From Prauserella_A sp040635515 (GTDB lineage: Bacteria > Actinomycetota > Actinomycetes > Mycobacteriales > Pseudonocardiaceae), in contig JBEYHY010000008.1 of assembly GCA_040635515.1 (NCBI GenBank), positions 231,777 through 295,776 on the forward strand: 64,000 nt of DNA. The letters are read 5' to 3'. Of this stretch, positions 43,879 to 52,328 are shown piece after piece (position 1 is the stretch's first letter; every line of letters begins with the position of its first letter). The notes under the pieces are model-generated. The model worked only from the letters and a program-made list of their open reading frames with translations, was not told the origin of the DNA and did not search any database. Made by a program: the position numbers and the translations under genes.

Positions 43879-45207
43879 GAAGTAGGTGCGGATGAAGTCG
43901 ACGACGGTGTGCCGGTCCTCGCCGACGACGGGAATCACCGGCCACTTGTCGAACACGGTGCAGGGGTGGGAAAGCCCGAAGCCGACCCAGTCGCCCACCG
44001 CGAGCGGCGAGCCGGGCGGCAGGGTGAGATAGGTGTGCTGGTCGTTGAGTTTGCCGACCGTGTGTCCTTCCAGCGGTCGTACCGTGCCGGTCGAGTCGCG
44101 GTGTGACTGTGGTTCGGGAAGGCCCTCGTCGAAGGAGACGTCGCGTTTTCCCATCGTCAGCAACGCGAGATCGCTCGTCGGCATCGAGGTCACCTGGGCC
44201 CACGCGCGCAGCGCGGAGCGCAACGGTGGTCCGCTCACCCTCGGGTGGGCGCCGAGCGGCGACACCTCCCGGTAGCGCCCGTCGTCGTGCGTGAGGTACG
44301 CGCCACTGCGCAGTACCGGCAGCAGCTGGAACGCGTCGAGGGAGGAGGGCCAGCCGGTGGTGAGTCCTTGCGCGACCTTGTCGAAGTAGACACTGCCGCC
44401 CGCGCTGACGACGACCGGCGTCTCCTCGGAGAGCAGTCCGGTTTCGGCGAGCCGGATCGTCGTCTCCCTCAGAGTGTCCACATAGGATTCGATGTGGGCC
44501 AGAGCCCGCTCGGTGGTGTCCTTTTCGAGGGCGCCCTCGTAGCCGCCGACGCCGGTCAGCCGCAGTGCGGGGCTTGCGGCCGCCGCGCGAGCGACGGCCA
44601 TGGCGGTTTCCTCGTCCCTGACCCCGGTCCTGCCCCGCCTCTCGTTGCGGGGACCCAGTTCGAGGAGCACGTCGACCTGCCGCCGTGCGCCCGCCAGTGC
44701 CTCGGTCATCAGCTCGACGCCGCGAACCGAGTCGACCCAGCAGCAGAACTCGAACGCGGGATCGTCGTCCAGTTCATCGGCGAGCCAGCGCAGGGCGGCG
44801 GGGTCGACGAGCTGGTTGGCCAGCAGCACCCTGGATACCCCGAAGGCCCGGTAGACCCGGAGTTGCGCCGCGTTTGCGGCGGTGATGCCCCACGCTCCGT
44901 TGTCGAACTGTTTCGCGAAGAGCTGGGGAGCCATCGTGGTCTTGCCGTGCGGGGCGAGCGCCACCCCGCGCTCCGCGCACCATGCCGCCATCGTGCGCAG
45001 GTTGTGTTCGAGCGGTTCGGCTTCGAGTACGACCACGGGGCCGAGGAAACCGCCGGTGAACAGATCGGGGCGCTCGTCGGCCGCGGTGGCGAGCGACCGG
45101 CCCCAGAGCGAAGAGGGAACGGCCTTGAAGCGCCAGTCGAGGTTTTCCTCGCCCGCGGAACGCAGTGCCGTGGTGTCGAGCCTGCCGCTGGTGATCACCG
45201 GAGTCAT
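43876..45207 (-). CDS. D-serine deaminase-like / D-threonine aldolase-like PLP enzyme
   Basis: A 443-residue fold-type III PLP enzyme. The Schiff-base Lys is in 'LAPHGKTTMAPQLF', 'WGITAANAAQLRV' follows, and 'GVGGYEG' plus 'VSAGGS' are the phosphate-binding loops. Near the C-terminus 'LSHPCTVFDKWPVIPVV' is the typical metal-ligand His/Cys pair of the DSD1/D-threonine aldolase group. It should deaminate a D-amino acid or cleave a beta-hydroxy amino acid. ATG 45207 is preferred; ATG 45258 lies within a possible promoter (TTGACC-N17-TACACG). Divergent from a RidA gene. Confidence 0.88.
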   Translation of the reverse strand: MTPVITSGRLDTTALRSAGEENLDWRFKAVPSSLWGRSLATAADERPDLFTGGFLGPVVVLEAEPLEHNLRTMAAWCAERGVALAPHGKTTMAPQLFAKQFDNGAWGITAANAAQLRVYRAFGVSRVLLANQLVDPAALRWLADELDDDPAFEFCCWVDSVRGVELMTEALAGARRQVDVLLELGPRNERRGRTGVRDEETAMAVARAAAASPALRLTGVGGYEGALEKDTTERALAHIESYVDTLRETTIRLAETGLLSEETPVVVSAGGSVYFDKVAQGLTTGWPSSLDAFQLLPVLRSGAYLTHDDGRYREVSPLGAHPRVSGPPLRSALRAWAQVTSMPTSDLALLTMGKRDVSFDEGLPEPQSHRDSTGTVRPLEGHTVGKLNDQHTYLTLPPGSPLAVGDWVGFGLSHPCTVFDKWPVIPVVGEDRHTVVDFIRTYF

Positions 45208-45322
45208 GGGAGTGCCCGCGTCGCGGGTGGCGTGACCTGCATCAACCACGTGTAGCATCGCGGCAGCGGTGGGTCAACGCCTTGTCTGTCCAGTGTGGAC
45301 GGATGTGAGAGAAGGGACACGC

Positions 45323-45703
45323 ATGACGAACGTCGCGATCAGCACGGAGAGGGCGCCGGAGCCGGTCGCCGCCTACTCGCAGGCGAGGCGCAAGGGCAAC
45401 ATCCTGCAGATCGCGGGTCAGGTCGGCATGCATCCCGGGACGAAGCAGGTGCCGGAGGGAGTCGCGGCACAGACGAGGCAGGTGTTCGCCAACATCGAGG
45501 CGATCCTCGAAGCGGCGGGTGCCAGCTTCGCCGACGTCGTGATGATGCGGGTCTACCTCACCGACACCGCGCACTTCGCCGAGCTGAACGAGACCTACAA
45601 CGCGCTGGTGCTCGAACCCCGGCCCGCCCGTACGACGGTGTACGTCGGCCTGCCGGAGGGACTGCTCGTCGAGATCGACGCGCTGGCCGTGCTCGACGAC
45701 TGA
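45323..45703 (+). CDS. RidA-family enamine/imine deaminase
   Basis: A 126-residue RidA (YjgF/YER057c/UK114) protein. 'YSQARRKGNILQIAGQVGMHPGTKQVPEGVAAQTRQVFANIEAILEAAG' is the family core; the catalytic Arg is in 'EPRPARTTVYVGLP', and Glu in 'LVEIDALAV' completes the site. It hydrolyses reactive enamines such as 2-aminoacrylate made by PLP-dependent dehydratases. Its divergent neighbour is such an enzyme type, so the two probably work together. GAAGGGA precedes ATG 45323. Confidence 0.93.
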   Translation: MTNVAISTERAPEPVAAYSQARRKGNILQIAGQVGMHPGTKQVPEGVAAQTRQVFANIEAILEAAGASFADVVMMRVYLTDTAHFAELNETYNALVLEPRPARTTVYVGLPEGLLVEIDALAVLDD

Positions 45704-45716
45704 CAACGGGCCCGCC

Positions 45717-46112
45717 TCAGTAGACGGGGCCGGTGTACTTCTCGCCCGGCCCCTTGCCCGGTTCGTCGGGGACGGCGGATGCCTCCTTGAACGCCTTCTG
45801 CAGGGACTGGAGCCCGTCGCGCAGCGGGGCGGCGTGCAGGCCGAGATACTCGCCGGAAGCCGTGACGAGGCCGGCGAGCGCCGTGATCAGCCTGCGTGCT
45901 TCGTCGAGGTCCCTTCGCGGGCTGGTGTCGGGGTCGTCGTCGGCGAGGCCGAGCCGCTCGGCGGCGGCCGAGAGCAGCATGACCGCGGCCCTGCTGATGA
46001 CCTCGACGCTGGGGATGTCCTCCAGTTCGCGGACGTCCCGCCGGTTTTCGGCCCCTGCGGTGCCTGGGGAATTTTCGCCTTGCTCGGCGGCGTTGAGAGG
46101 GTCGTTGTGCAC
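45717..46112 (-). CDS. DUF1844-family protein
   Basis: A 131-residue protein. 'IPSVEVISRAAVMLLSAAAERLGL' and 'DLDEARRLITALAGLVTASGEYLG' are the DUF1844 helices; the N-terminal 40 and C-terminal 25 residues are charged and disordered-looking. The family sits next to infC in many actinomycetes, including here, divergent from it. GTG 46112 has GGAAGG at 8 nt. Function unknown. Convergent with RidA 13 nt away. Confidence 0.85.
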   Translation of the reverse strand: MHNDPLNAAEQGENSPGTAGAENRRDVRELEDIPSVEVISRAAVMLLSAAAERLGLADDDPDTSPRRDLDEARRLITALAGLVTASGEYLGLHAAPLRDGLQSLQKAFKEASAVPDEPGKGPGEKYTGPVY

Positions 46113-46320
46113 GTCTGGTACCCTTCCACGTGCGACCAGCCTCCGAGCGATCGGGGGCGGCAAGTGGAGCCCCGCTCCCACCCGAGTCACCGCAAGCACA
46201 ACCTCGCATCAGGTGGCCGGGTCCGGTCCCGGACGATCGTAGTGGCAGCAGCCACCATGTTCGCGCCGGAGCGCCTGGCGGCTTTTCGATCACGAAACCG
46301 CCGGGTTCCGATCGGATTGA

Positions 46321-46362
46321 GGGCCCCGCACACGCGTACGGACAGTACTTGTGCCGGGGCCC
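46321..46362 (+). other. Hairpin in the infC leader
   Basis: GGGCCCCG (46321-46328) pairs with CGGGGCCC (46355-46362), extended on the inside by CACA/TGTG with one bulge. It lies in the 306-nt gap between the DUF1844 start and infC, 57 nt before the infC start, which contains no gene. A leader attenuator or transcript-stability element is plausible. Confidence 0.5.
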
Positions 46363-46418
46363 GTGGTATGTGGGCACCAGGTCGATGAGAACAGCGACAT
46401 TTGGACCAAGGAGGCCCC

Positions 46419-46979
46419 ATCAGCTCCGAGACGCGCATCAATGAGCGCATCCGCGTCCCCGAGGTTCGCCTCGTGGGACCGAACGGTGAGCAGGTCGGTA
46501 TCGTCCGCATCGAGGACGCGCTGAGGCTCGCCCAGGAGGCAGACCTCGACCTCGTCGAGGTAGCCCCGCAAGCACGCCCGCCTGTGGCCAAGCTCATGGA
46601 CTTCGGCAAGTTCAAGTACGAGAGCGCCCAGAAGGCCCGTGAGTCCCGCCGCAACCAGCAGCTCACCGTCATCAAGGAACAGAAGCTCCGTCCCAAGATC
46701 GACCAGCATGACTACGAGACGAAGAAGGGCCACGTGTCCCGCTTCCTCGCGGCAGGCAACAAGGTCAAGGTGACGATCATGTTCCGAGGGCGTGAGCAGT
46801 CGAGGCCAGAGCTGGGATTCCGGCTGCTGCAGAAGCTTGCCGACGATGTCGCCGAACTCGGCTTCATCGAGTCGTCGGCCAAGCAGGACGGCCGCAACAT
46901 GATCATGGTGTTGGCGCCGCACAAGAACGCGAAGGCAAAGTCGAAGACGGCGAAAGAAGCCGAGAACGCCGAGTCGTGA
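46419..46979 (+). CDS. infC: Translation initiation factor IF-3, ATC start codon
   Basis: A 186-residue IF-3. The N-terminal domain begins 'SSETRINERIRVPEVRLVGPNGEQVGIV', the linker is Lys/Arg-rich, and the C-terminal domain has 'KGHVSRFLAAGNKVKVTIMFRGREQSRPELG'. A perfect AAGGAGG sits at 46408-46414; the only sensible codon after it is ATC at 46419-46421, 4 nt away, directly before 'SSETRINE'. The alternative TTG 46401 would bury the SD in the coding region. Non-AUG starts on infC allow IF-3 to repress its own synthesis. Confidence 0.93.
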   Translation: MSSETRINERIRVPEVRLVGPNGEQVGIVRIEDALRLAQEADLDLVEVAPQARPPVAKLMDFGKFKYESAQKARESRRNQQLTVIKEQKLRPKIDQHDYETKKGHVSRFLAAGNKVKVTIMFRGREQSRPELGFRLLQKLADDVAELGFIESSAKQDGRNMIMVLAPHKNAKAKSKTAKEAENAES

Positions 46980-47007
46980 CGGCCGTCGCAGGCCGGCAGG
47001 ACGAACA

Positions 47008-47034
47008 GCAGCACACCGAATCCCGGTGTGCTGC
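47008..47034 (+). other. Perfect 11-bp hairpin between infC and rpmI
   Basis: 47008-47018 and 47024-47034 are exactly complementary with a 5-nt loop (AATCC). It is 29 nt after the infC stop and 19 nt before the rpmI start. It may set differential infC versus ribosomal-protein expression or act as an autoregulatory target. Confidence 0.6.
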
Positions 47035-47053
47035 CGTCTGAAAGAGAGAAGTA

Positions 47054-47248
47054 ATGCCGAAGAACAAGACTCACAGCGGGATGTCCAAGCGCGTCCGCGT
47101 CACGGGCACCGGCAAGATCCGCCGCCAGAAGGCAGGCCGTCGCCACCTGATGGAGAAGAAGTCCAGCAGGGTGACCCGCAGGCTGGAGGGGACCACCGAG
47201 GTCGCCGCCGCCGACGTCAGCCGCGTGAAGCGGCTGCTGGGTCGCTGA
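47054..47248 (+). CDS. rpmI: 50S ribosomal protein L35
   Basis: A 64-residue, highly basic protein. 'MPKNKTHSGMSKRVRVTGTGKIRRQKAGRRHLMEKKSS' is the canonical L35 N-terminus, and the length is normal. AGAGAGAAG precedes ATG. The 72-nt gap to rplT contains a small hairpin, CCCTAA (47265-47270) with TTAGGG (47275-47280). Confidence 0.97.
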   Translation: MPKNKTHSGMSKRVRVTGTGKIRRQKAGRRHLMEKKSSRVTRRLEGTTEVAAADVSRVKRLLGR

Positions 47249-47320
47249 CCTTCCGCAGAACTTGCCCTAACCACTTAGGGGCGCCCCCGCCGCGCCCCCC
47301 GAGATCGACAGGATGGACCC

Positions 47321-47695
47321 GTGGCACGCGTCAAGCGGGCGGTGAACGCCCAGAAGAAGCGTCGCGCAACTCTCGAACTGGCCAGCGGCTACCGCGGTCA
47401 GCGTTCGCGGCTCTACCGCAAGGCCAAGGAGCAGACGCTCCACTCGCTCAACTACGCCTACCGGGACCGCCGTGCCCGCAAGGGTGACTTCCGTCAGCTC
47501 TGGATCACCCGGATCAACGCGGCGGCCAGGCAGAACGGCGTCACGTACAACCGGTTCATCCAGGGCCTCAAGGCCGCTGGTGTCGAGGTCGACCGCAAGA
47601 TCCTCGCCGAGTTGGCCGTGAACGACCCCGCGGCGTTCGCTTCGCTGGCCGAGGTCGCGAAGCAGAACATCAACACAGAGCAGAAGCCGGCCTGA
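47321..47695 (+). CDS. rplT: 50S ribosomal protein L20
   Basis: A 124-residue L20. 'ARVKRAVNAQKKRRATLELASGYRGQRSRLYRKAKEQ' and 'RDRRARKGDFRQLWITRINAAARQNGVTYNRFIQGLK' are the standard rRNA-binding segments. L20 is needed for early 50S assembly and can repress its own operon in other bacteria. GTG start, third gene of the infC-rpmI-rplT operon. Confidence 0.97.
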   Translation: MARVKRAVNAQKKRRATLELASGYRGQRSRLYRKAKEQTLHSLNYAYRDRRARKGDFRQLWITRINAAARQNGVTYNRFIQGLKAAGVEVDRKILAELAVNDPAAFASLAEVAKQNINTEQKPA

Positions 47696-47727
47696 TCGCC
47701 GGCGACAACCGACCCGGGGACGTCTTC

Positions 47728-48501
47728 GTGTTCACACACAAGACACCCCGGGTCGTTGCTGCGAGACGGCTGACGACCCGTAGCGGCAGGCAGGAATCGG
47801 GCCGGTTCCTCGCCGAGGGGGCCCAAGCCGTCAAGGAAGCCCTGCGGTACGGCCGCGTTCACGAGCTGTTCGTCACCGAGGCCGCCGCCGCCCGGCACGC
47901 CGACCTGCTCGCGGGCGCCTCGACGGTCTCGCTGATCAACCAGCGGGCTGCCGAGCTGCTGTCGGAGACGCGGACCCCGCAGGGCATCGTCGCCGTGTGT
48001 GACACGGTCACGGTGTCGCTGGACACCGCGCTTGCGGGAAGCCCGAAGCTGGTCGCCGTGCTTGTCGGCGTTTCCGATCCCGGCAACGCGGGCAGCGTGC
48101 TGCGGGTCGCCGACGCGGCGGGAGCCGATGCGGTCATCCTCGCGGGCGATGCCGTCGACGTGCACAACGGCAAATGCGTGAGGGCCTCGACCGGCAGTGT
48201 GTTCCATCTTCCCGTCGCGGCCGAGAGGGACGTGCCGTCGGTGCTCGCCGCGTGCGAGCGGGCCGGGCTACGGACCGTTGCCGCGCACGGCTACGCGGAG
48301 GCCGACCTCAATTCGGCGAGCGAGCTGACGGAGCCGGCCGCCTGGTTGTTCGGCAACGAGGCACACGGCCTGCCCGACGACGTACTCGCCGCGGCCGGCC
48401 AGGCCGTTCGCGTCCCGATCTACGGCAAGGCCGAGAGCCTCAACCTGGCGACGGCCGCCGCCATCTGCCTCTACGCGAGCGCCCTGCGCAACCGGTTCTG
48501 A
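47728..48501 (+). CDS. SpoU/TrmH-family RNA 2'-O-methyltransferase
   Basis: A 257-residue rRNA/tRNA methyltransferase with an N-terminal L30e-like substrate-binding domain and a C-terminal SPOUT knot. The three SPOUT motifs are 'GVSDPGNAGSVLRVADA', 'WLFGNEAHGLP' and 'IYGKAESLNLATAAAI', which bind S-adenosylmethionine. It follows rplT by 32 nt; the equivalent mycobacterial position is annotated tsnR. The exact rRNA nucleotide is unknown. GTG start. Confidence 0.92.
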   Translation: MFTHKTPRVVAARRLTTRSGRQESGRFLAEGAQAVKEALRYGRVHELFVTEAAAARHADLLAGASTVSLINQRAAELLSETRTPQGIVAVCDTVTVSLDTALAGSPKLVAVLVGVSDPGNAGSVLRVADAAGADAVILAGDAVDVHNGKCVRASTGSVFHLPVAAERDVPSVLAACERAGLRTVAAHGYAEADLNSASELTEPAAWLFGNEAHGLPDDVLAAAGQAVRVPIYGKAESLNLATAAAICLYASALRNRF

Positions 48502-48636
48502 ACCGGCTCCGAACCACCTTTGAACCGGCCCTGACCGGGGTGACCGATACCGGTCACATAGACTCTTTCCGTCATTCGACCACGTGCGTTCACGCGCCGT
48601 GGTGCCCCCAGATGTGCCAGCGGACGCCGAGGAGTT

Positions 48637-49713
48637 ATGTCCGAAGCCAACGACAAGCAAGAGCCGACGCCCGGGAACGCGCCGGACGCGCTCGCGGCCG
48701 AGACCCTGACCAAGGCGGTCGCGGCGGCCGAGGAGCAATTCGGCGCCGCGGGGGATCTGGACGATCTCGCCGGCGTCAAGCCCGCGCACCTCGGTGACGC
48801 ATCGCCGTTGCTGCGGGCACGCAGGGCGATCGGCGGACTGCCGAAGGACCGGAAGGCCGAAGCGGGCAAGCGGGTCAACGAGGCGCGGCAGGCGATTCAG
48901 GCCGCCTACGACAACCGGCTCGCCGCGTTGCGCGCCGAGCGGGACGAACACGTGCTCAAGGCCGAGGCGGTCGACGTCACACTCCCGTGGGACAAGGTTC
49001 CCCGTGGTGCGCGCCACCCCATCAGCACCGTCGCGGAGCGGGTCGCCGACGTGTTCGTCGGCATGGGCTACGAGGTCGCCGAAGGACCCGAACTCGAAGC
49101 GGAGTGGTTCAACTTCGACGCGCTCAACTTCGGCAAGGACCATCCCGCGCGGCAGCTGCAGGACACCTTCTACGTCGGCGAAGAGGACTCCGGCCTGGTG
49201 CTGCGCACGCACACCTCGCCGGTACAGGCGAGGGCGCTGCTGCACCGCGATCTTCCGGTGTACATCGTGTGCCCCGGCAGGACGTTCCGGACCGACGAGC
49301 TGGACGCCACGCACACTCCGGTCTTCCATCAGGTCGAGGGCCTCGCCGTCGACAAGGGCATCACGATGGCCCACCTCAAGGGCACGCTGGACGCCTTCGC
49401 GAGGGCGATGTTCGGCGCCGAGTCCGGCACCAGGTTCCGGCCGCACTTCTTCCCCTTCACCGAGCCTTCCGCCGAGGTCGACGTGTGGTTCCCGGAGAAG
49501 AAGGGCGGCGCCGGCTGGGTCGAGTGGGGCGGCTGCGGCATGGTCAATCCCAACGTGCTGCGGGCCTGCGGGGTCGATCCCGAGGTGTACTCGGGGTTCG
49601 CGTTCGGCATGGGCCTTGAGCGCACCCTGCAGTTCCGCAACGGCATCCCGGACATGCGCGACATGGTGGAGGGCGACATCCGGTTCACCCTTCCCTTCGG
49701 AACGGAGGCGTAG
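48637..49713 (+). CDS. pheS: Phenylalanine-tRNA ligase alpha subunit
   Basis: A 358-residue class II synthetase subunit. The N-terminal ~90 residues form the tRNA-binding coiled coil. Class II motifs are visible: 'HPISTVAERVADVFVGMGYEVAEGPE' (motif 1 region), 'FRTDELDATHTPVFHQVEG' (motif 2) and 'GFAFGMGLERTLQFRNGIPDMRD' (motif 3). GAGGAG lies close to the ATG. The last base of its stop is the first base of the pheT GTG. Confidence 0.97.
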   Translation: MSEANDKQEPTPGNAPDALAAETLTKAVAAAEEQFGAAGDLDDLAGVKPAHLGDASPLLRARRAIGGLPKDRKAEAGKRVNEARQAIQAAYDNRLAALRAERDEHVLKAEAVDVTLPWDKVPRGARHPISTVAERVADVFVGMGYEVAEGPELEAEWFNFDALNFGKDHPARQLQDTFYVGEEDSGLVLRTHTSPVQARALLHRDLPVYIVCPGRTFRTDELDATHTPVFHQVEGLAVDKGITMAHLKGTLDAFARAMFGAESGTRFRPHFFPFTEPSAEVDVWFPEKKGGAGWVEWGGCGMVNPNVLRACGVDPEVYSGFAFGMGLERTLQFRNGIPDMRDMVEGDIRFTLPFGTEA

Positions 49714-52283
49714 TGCGAGTCCCCGTAAGCTGGCTGAAGGAGCACCTTGAGCTGGGCGACGACGTCACGGTGGACACGTTGGTCGATTCCTTCGTGCGCA
49801 TCGGCATCGAGGTCGAGGACGTCGCGGCGCTTGAGGAGGTCACCGGTCCCCTCGTTATCGGCAGGGTCGTCGAGGTCGAGGAACTGACCGAGTTCAAGAA
49901 GCCCATCCGGTACTGCAAGGTCGACGTCGGCGACGCGGCGGACGCGGGTGCCGATGACGCCGAAGACACCGATGACGCCGGTGACGGAGCGGATGAGGAG
50001 TACGACTCCGAGAACGATCCGAACCTGCCGAGGACCAACCGGATCATCTGTGGTGCCTCCAACTTCGCGGAAGGCGACCTCGTCGTGGTCGCGCTTCCCG
50101 GTGCGGTGCTGCCGGGCGGTTTCGAGATCTCGGCGCGCAAGACCTACGGCAGGGTCAGCGAGGGCATGATCTGCTCGGCCCGCGAACTGGGCCTTGGCGA
50201 CGATCACACCGGCATTCTCGTGCTCCCTTCGGGGACGGCGAGCCCCGGTGATGACGCGAGGGATGTACTGGACCTCGCCGACACGGTCCTTGAGCTGGCT
50301 CCGACACCCGACCGCGGTTACGCGCTGTCGATCAGGGGGCTCGCCCGCGAGTTGTCCTGTGCGCTGGGAGCGCCCTTCGGTGACCCGGCGAGGGTCGAGG
50401 TTCCCGCCGCCGACGAACAGGCGTGGCCGGTGCGGATCGAGGACCCGCGGGGCTGCAGGCGGTTCGTGCTGCGCAGGGTCACCGGTCTCGACGCGGGCGC
50501 GCCGACGCCGTGGTGGATGCGGCGGCGGCTGCTGCTGTCGGGAATGCGGTCGATCTCGCTGGCCGTCGACGTCACCAACTACGTGATGCTCGAACTCGGG
50601 CATCCGCTGCACGCCTTCAACACGGGGTCCGTCAAGGGCGATCTCGTGGTGCGCAGGGCCAAGCAGGGTGAGCAGCTCGTCACCCTCGACGATGTCGAAC
50701 GCGCGCTCGATCCCGACGACGTCGTGATCGCCGACGACACCGGCGTGGTCTCCCTCGCCGGAACGATGGGCGGGGCGAGCACCGAGATCAGCGACGACAG
50801 CACGGACGTGCTGCTCGAAGCCGCGCACTGGGACCCGGCCTCGATCAGCAGGACCGCGAGGCGGCACAAGCTGTTCTCCGAGGCGGCGAAGCGGTTCGAG
50901 CGCTACACCGACCCCGCGCTGTGCGCTGTCGCGGTGGAGCGGGCCGCGCGGCTGCTGCGCCAGTACGGCGAGGGCAGCATCCTTCCCGGCAGGACAGACG
51001 AGGGACACGTCGAGCCGCCCACGCCGATCACCATGCCGATCAGCCTGCCCGACCAGGTCGCGGGCGTGCGCTATGAGCGCGGCGTGACGGTGCGCTGGCT
51101 CACGCAGATCGGCTGCAAGGTCGAGATCAGCACCAGCGACGAGGGCGTCGCGCTCGTCAACGCGGTTCCGCCGAGCTGGCGTGGTGACCTCGCCCAGCCC
51201 GCGGACCTCGTCGAGGAGGTACTGCGGCTGGAGGGCTACGACAGCATCCCCTCGATCATGCCGCCCGCGGCGGCGGGTCGTGGGCTCACCGAGGCGCAGC
51301 GCCGCAAGCGCACCGTGTCGAGGGCACTCGCCGAGGCTGGGTATGTCGAGGTGCTGCCGTTCCCGTTCGTCTCCCCGGAGGTGTGGGACGACTTCGGTCT
51401 CGCGGCCGACGACGCCCGCAGGCGGGCGATCACCGTCCTGAATCCGCTCGAATCGGACAAGAACCAGCTCACGACGTCGTTGCTGCCCGGCCTGCTCGAC
51501 ACCGTGCAGCGCAACCTTTCCAGGGGTCTGCGCGATCTCGGCCTGTACCACATCGGGCAGGTCGTGCTTCCCGAGGAGAATCCCCTCGCCGTCCCCGATC
51601 CCGGGGTCGAAGGGCGGCCGGGCGAGGCCGAACTCGCCGAGCTGGAGCAATCGGTTCCGGCACAGCCGCTGCATGTGGCCGCTGTGCTCACCGGGCACCG
51701 CGTCCGGCAGGGCTGGTGGGGTGACGGTGAGCAGGCGAGCTGGGCGGACGCCATCCAGGCCGCGCGCATCGTCGCCGCGGCGGCTGGGGTCGAACTCAGG
51801 GCGGTGGCCTCGGAACTTCCGCCGTGGCACCCCGGAAGGTGTGCCGAACTGTTCGTCGGTGACGTATCGGTGGGTTACGCGGGCGAGTTGCACCCGAAGG
51901 TCGTCGACAAGCTCGGCCTCCCGAAGCGGACCGCGGCCGTCGAACTGGATCTCGACGCGATCCCGCTGAATGACCAGCGGCCGGCGCCGTCGATTTCTCC
52001 CTTCCCTCCGGTACTGCTCGATGTCGCGCTGGTCGTCGACGATTCCGTGCCATCGGCCGAGCTGGCCTCGGTGCTCAGGGACAGCGCGGGCGAATTGGTC
52101 GAGGACGTGACCTTGTTCGACGTCTACACCGGTGAGCAGGCGGGTGAAGGGAAGCGTTCGCTGGCCTACAAGCTCAGGTTCCGCGCCGCGGACCGCACGC
52201 TGACCGTCGAGGAGGCCACCGCGGCCCGCGACGCGGCCGTTGCCGAGGCGGCGGCTCGGTTCGGCGCCGTACTGCGCGGCTGA
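49713..52283 (+). CDS. pheT: Phenylalanine-tRNA ligase beta subunit
   Basis: An 856-residue beta subunit. It has the EMAP-like tRNA-binding domain, B3/B4 editing domain, B5 ('MPISLPDQVAGVRYERGVTVRWLTQIGCKV'), and the C-terminal anticodon-binding B8 domain ('FPPVLLDVALVVDDSVPSAEL'). The EMAP-like domain is interrupted at residues 74-102 by a 29-residue acidic insert rich in Asp, Ala and Gly. GTG start within the pheS stop (TAGTG). The hairpin terminator at 52299 follows. Confidence 0.97.
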   Translation: MRVPVSWLKEHLELGDDVTVDTLVDSFVRIGIEVEDVAALEEVTGPLVIGRVVEVEELTEFKKPIRYCKVDVGDAADAGADDAEDTDDAGDGADEEYDSENDPNLPRTNRIICGASNFAEGDLVVVALPGAVLPGGFEISARKTYGRVSEGMICSARELGLGDDHTGILVLPSGTASPGDDARDVLDLADTVLELAPTPDRGYALSIRGLARELSCALGAPFGDPARVEVPAADEQAWPVRIEDPRGCRRFVLRRVTGLDAGAPTPWWMRRRLLLSGMRSISLAVDVTNYVMLELGHPLHAFNTGSVKGDLVVRRAKQGEQLVTLDDVERALDPDDVVIADDTGVVSLAGTMGGASTEISDDSTDVLLEAAHWDPASISRTARRHKLFSEAAKRFERYTDPALCAVAVERAARLLRQYGEGSILPGRTDEGHVEPPTPITMPISLPDQVAGVRYERGVTVRWLTQIGCKVEISTSDEGVALVNAVPPSWRGDLAQPADLVEEVLRLEGYDSIPSIMPPAAAGRGLTEAQRRKRTVSRALAEAGYVEVLPFPFVSPEVWDDFGLAADDARRRAITVLNPLESDKNQLTTSLLPGLLDTVQRNLSRGLRDLGLYHIGQVVLPEENPLAVPDPGVEGRPGEAELAELEQSVPAQPLHVAAVLTGHRVRQGWWGDGEQASWADAIQAARIVAAAAGVELRAVASELPPWHPGRCAELFVGDVSVGYAGELHPKVVDKLGLPKRTAAVELDLDAIPLNDQRPAPSISPFPPVLLDVALVVDDSVPSAELASVLRDSAGELVEDVTLFDVYTGEQAGEGKRSLAYKLRFRAADRTLTVEEATAARDAAVAEAAARFGAVLRG

Positions 52284-52298
52284 TCGAGGCTCCGATAC

Positions 52299-52328
52299 GC
52301 GACCGCCCGCCACCCGGCGGGCGGTCGC
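52299..52328 (+). terminator. Rho-independent-like terminator of pheST
   Basis: Perfect 13-bp stem (52299-52311 with 52316-52328), 4-nt loop, followed by TATTTTG. The last stem base is in the stop codon of the convergent AlkD gene, so the hairpin may serve both directions. Confidence 0.85.

Noticed and set aside
46401..46418. TTG start for infC
   Set aside because: No SD precedes it and it would place the perfect AAGGAGG inside the coding region.
48502..48636. T-box or phe leader attenuator upstream of pheS
   Set aside because: No T-box sequence, antiterminator pairing or Phe-rich leader peptide could be found in the 135-nt gap.
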